Source: Anaerolineae bacterium (lineage in GTDB: Bacteria; Chloroflexota; Anaerolineae; Aggregatilineales; Aggregatilineaceae). Taken from it: DNA of 7,425 nucleotides. Position numbers and translations under genes: made by a program. Positions 5,488-7,425 of the stretch are shown one piece after another; within the stretch, counting starts at the first letter, position 1; every line of letters starts with the position of its first letter. The notes below the pieces were generated by a model. The model had not been told where the DNA came from, did no database searches, and saw nothing but the letters and a program-made list of their open reading frames with translations. Location: the NCBI GenBank assembly GCA_016929355.1, contig JAFGJA010000089.1, positions 1 through 7,425 of the forward strand, read 5' to 3'.

Positions 5488-6630
5488 TTACTGCCCGGTA
5501 GACATGGGCATGATCACATGGATGAAGTCATCGCGCCCGGCAGGACGGACGACGCCCGGCGAGGTCGCGCCACTGGTTTCCAGCACCACTTGATCCTCTT
5601 TGATCACGTTTAACACTTCGATCAGGTATTTGATGTTGAAGGAAATTTCCATCGCGGTTCCATCAATGCTGGCGTCAATCGGCGCTTCCGCGTCACCTTT
5701 TTCCTGTGATTGCCCGGCTACGATGATCCGCCCCGGCACATTCACCATGCCGCTCGGCTCGACCAACACCCGCGCCGTATTCGCGGAATCTTTAGCGAAA
5801 ACTTCCGAGCTTTTGCAAGCCGCCAGCAGATCATCCGTATAGGCCAGGATCGAGGTGGCAAAGCCGCGCGGGATGATCGCTTCATAATCGGGGAATTTGC
5901 CCTCAATCAACTGCGACACCACCACCACACTCTTGAGGCCAAACATCACCTGCCCGCGACTATCCGGCAAACCGATCAAGACTTCGTCGTCTTCATCGCT
6001 GATCACACGGCTGAGTTCTTGCAACGTGCGCGCCGGGATAATCAACGGGTCCGGTTCGGGATCACTCACGCCAATTTCGAGTTCAGCCGTGCGCACCGAC
6101 AGCCGGTAGCCATCCGCCGCCGCCAACGTGAGCAGATCACCCTCAAACCGCATCAAAATCCCGGTCAGGATCGGGCGATTATCTTCGCGGGCCGCCGCAA
6201 ACACCACCTGATCGATCATTTCCTTGAAAACCATCGCATCAACGGCAATCGCGTGTTCGGCGTCAAATTCCGGCACACGCGGAAATTCGGCGGCGTCCAT
6301 GCCCTTAATATTGGCGGAGCGCGCGCCACACCGCAGATGCATCGACAAGGTGCGAATGTCGAGGTCCATATCCACTCGTTCGGCGGGCAGCGTGTTCACC
6401 AGGTCTTGCAAGGTGCGCGCCGGGACCGTGATCGCGCCATCTTCCTCGACTTTGGCCCCGATCCAGGCCGAAATACCCAGTTCCAGATTGGTAGCCGAGA
6501 GCAATAAGCGCGCATCCTCAGTCGAGAGCATCACATTTGCCAGAATCGGCAGAGTTGGGCGGCTTTGAATGGCCCGGCTGACAATGCTTAGACCTTTTTG
6601 CAGATTCTCTTGTAAGACTGATACACGCAT
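5488..6630 (-). CDS. dnaN: DNA polymerase III subunit beta (sliding clamp)
   Basis: This is the ring-shaped processivity clamp that holds DNA polymerase III and repair partners on DNA. Its 380 residues are slightly above the 366 of E. coli and cover all three clamp domains (about 1-122, 130-250 and 252-378). Recognisable stretches are MRVSVLQENLQKGLSIVSRA at the start, RPTLPILANVML, EDNRPILTGILM in the middle domain, and SFNIKYLIEVLN with SPGVVRP near the end. The C-terminal HVIMPM is the conserved strand bordering the partner-binding cleft; it is followed by STGQ instead of the common RL. The ATG at 6630 is chosen because the family start aligns there and GGGAG lies 8 bases upstream. A longer frame from TTG 6678 would overlap the -10 promoter element. 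It is followed, with coupling, by the zinc-ribbon gene. No dnaA or recF is visible beside it. Confidence 0.98.
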   Translation of the reverse strand: MRVSVLQENLQKGLSIVSRAIQSRPTLPILANVMLSTEDARLLLSATNLELGISAWIGAKVEEDGAITVPARTLQDLVNTLPAERVDMDLDIRTLSMHLRCGARSANIKGMDAAEFPRVPEFDAEHAIAVDAMVFKEMIDQVVFAAAREDNRPILTGILMRFEGDLLTLAAADGYRLSVRTAELEIGVSDPEPDPLIIPARTLQELSRVISDEDDEVLIGLPDSRGQVMFGLKSVVVVSQLIEGKFPDYEAIIPRGFATSILAYTDDLLAACKSSEVFAKDSANTARVLVEPSGMVNVPGRIIVAGQSQEKGDAEAPIDASIDGTAMEISFNIKYLIEVLNVIKEDQVVLETSGATSPGVVRPAGRDDFIHVIMPMSTGQ

Positions 6631-6677
6631 ACAACACTCTCCCATACGGCGAAATTTCAAGTTTAGTTGTCCGGGCA

Positions 6678-6706
6678 ATTATACATTCGTGCGATGTTAA
6701 AGCCAA
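6678..6706 (-). promoter_or_regulatory. Sigma70-type promoter of dnaN
   Basis: On the minus strand, TTGGCT (6701-6706) and a perfect TATAAT (6678-6683) are separated by 17 bases. Transcription would begin near 6670, giving a leader of about 40 bases that contains the dnaN ribosome site GGGAG (6639-6643). The promoter lies just after the stop of the upstream gene, so dnaN can be transcribed independently of it. Confidence 0.75.
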
Positions 6707-6715
6707 GCGGCATAT

Positions 6716-7425
6716 TTAACAGCCATTGGGCACGGAAATATTCGGCGGCACGTCGAGTTGGTGCAGATCAAGTTCATAACGCAAGTAGAGCGTCCCCGAC
6801 ACCATATTCCCAGACTCCTGATCCGCCCACAGCAAATACACATGCTCAACCGTCGCGCTCACCTCATACACCAGGACCGCGTTATGATCCGGTGAAAACC
6901 ACAGGTCAGCGCCGAGGATAACGGTGCTGTCCGCCGTGCGATGCAGCGCCGGGAGCCGCACATTTTCCGGCGCAAAGGTATACTGCCACGCCGGACTATC
7001 ACTGATGTCTTTACGATGGCCGGTGGGCACGGCATAACTCACCCCGCCGATAAGTTGCGTTGCGCCCAGGTCCGCAATCGCCGTTCCGCTTTGCTGATCC
7101 TGCGTGCAGCGCCCATTAACATCGACCACGTAGTAATCGTTGGACCAGCGCACGCCTTCGAGCTTCAAAAGCGCAGCGTCCAGCAAAAACGCAGCCCCTT
7201 CCACTTCGAGCACGACGCGGCGCGTTTGCCCGATCTCGTTGGCCTGGACCGTTGCCGCAAGCTGTCCCTCAGCCGCTTCGCCCGTTGTATCGAATGTACC
7301 GGTAAAATGCCCCGTGATGGTATACGTCCACCCTTGATAAGCGCTCAGATTAATATCAATCGGATCAATGTTAATGACGGCAAATTCTACCGGCGGCGCA
7401 TTTTCAGTCAGAAATATGGAAGTAG
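6716..7425 (-). CDS. Putative secreted beta-rich (LolA/LppX-like) protein, 5' end outside window
   Basis: The frame is open from the right edge to TAA at 6716-6718, giving 236 visible residues; the GTG at 7213 is an internal codon. The visible part starts ...FLTENAPPVEFAVINIDPI and is a series of alternating strands (YTITGHFTGTFDTT, GQLAATVQA, RRVVLEVEGAAFLLD, VRWSNDYYVVDV, HNAVLVYEVSATVEHVYLLW, SGTLYLRYELDL), with few helices. This fits the half-barrel lipoproteins of the LolA/LppX kind that carry lipids across the envelope, a layout common in Chloroflexota. Only two cysteines are seen, one in NGRCTQ and one as the very last residue (PNGC), which could form a disulfide. The signal peptide or lipobox that would prove export is outside the window. 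No terminator is visible before the dnaN promoter, so some read-through into dnaN is possible. Family assignment is tentative. Confidence 0.7.
   Translation of the reverse strand, partial: TSIFLTENAPPVEFAVINIDPIDINLSAYQGWTYTITGHFTGTFDTTGEAAEGQLAATVQANEIGQTRRVVLEVEGAAFLLDAALLKLEGVRWSNDYYVVDVNGRCTQDQQSGTAIADLGATQLIGGVSYAVPTGHRKDISDSPAWQYTFAPENVRLPALHRTADSTVILGADLWFSPDHNAVLVYEVSATVEHVYLLWADQESGNMVSGTLYLRYELDLHQLDVPPNISVPNGC

Noticed and set aside
5710..6507. Long plus-strand open frame of 265 codons opposite dnaN
   Set aside because: It is an antisense shadow of the certain dnaN gene with low-complexity R, H and Q-rich translation and no ribosome site.
6631..6678. Longer dnaN frame starting at TTG 6678
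   Set aside because: The family start MRVSVLQ aligns at ATG 6630, which has GGGAG 8 bases upstream; the TTG lies on the -10 element of the promoter.
7211..7213. GTG as start of the rightmost gene
   Set aside because: The frame stays open to the window end with beta-strand sequence in the same style, so the gene continues beyond the window.

Overview
The window is ordinary bacterial chromosome with dense genes and fairly high GC, apart from one AT-rich patch around 4250-4920. The mix of genes suggests a Chloroflexota (Anaerolineae-like) bacterium: a polar amino-acid ABC transporter whose permease carries a large extracytoplasmic insertion, a sliding clamp followed by a small zinc-ribbon gene, and a LolA/LppX-like secreted protein ending in ...PNGC. 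This placement is inference from gene style; no marker here settles it.

Left part (1-3717, + strand). The end of a periplasmic substrate-binding protein is followed by one unusually long HisM-type permease, a GlnQ-type ATPase and a small VOC-fold protein 2 bases after the ATPase stop. Together these form an amino-acid uptake operon: the binding protein delivers the solute, the single permease would act as a homodimer, and two ATPase copies power it. A GC-rich hairpin lies between the binding-protein and permease genes and could set their relative expression. The permease is the most unusual object here. Between its first membrane helix and its transport core lie about 375 extracytoplasmic residues. 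These hold four look-alike beta-type modules and, between the third and fourth, a segment resembling one lobe of the binding protein encoded just upstream.

Middle (3725-4996, - strand). A NERD-domain (nuclease-related) membrane protein converges on the ABC operon with a 7-base gap. Its reading frame continues 39 codons upstream to a better-placed ATG but is broken there by one amber codon, so the N-terminal part looks disrupted. Its promoter candidate sits against the terminator of the next operon.

Right part (4997-7425, - strand). In transcription order there is a secreted beta-rich protein (5' end outside the window), a good sigma70-type promoter, dnaN (DNA polymerase III sliding clamp), and a double zinc-ribbon protein whose ribosome-binding site overlaps the dnaN stop codon. 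A rho-independent terminator closes the unit.

I see no tRNA, rRNA, CRISPR array, insertion sequence or phage gene. No wholly new system is obvious; the composite permease insert and the amber-interrupted NERD gene best repay attention.
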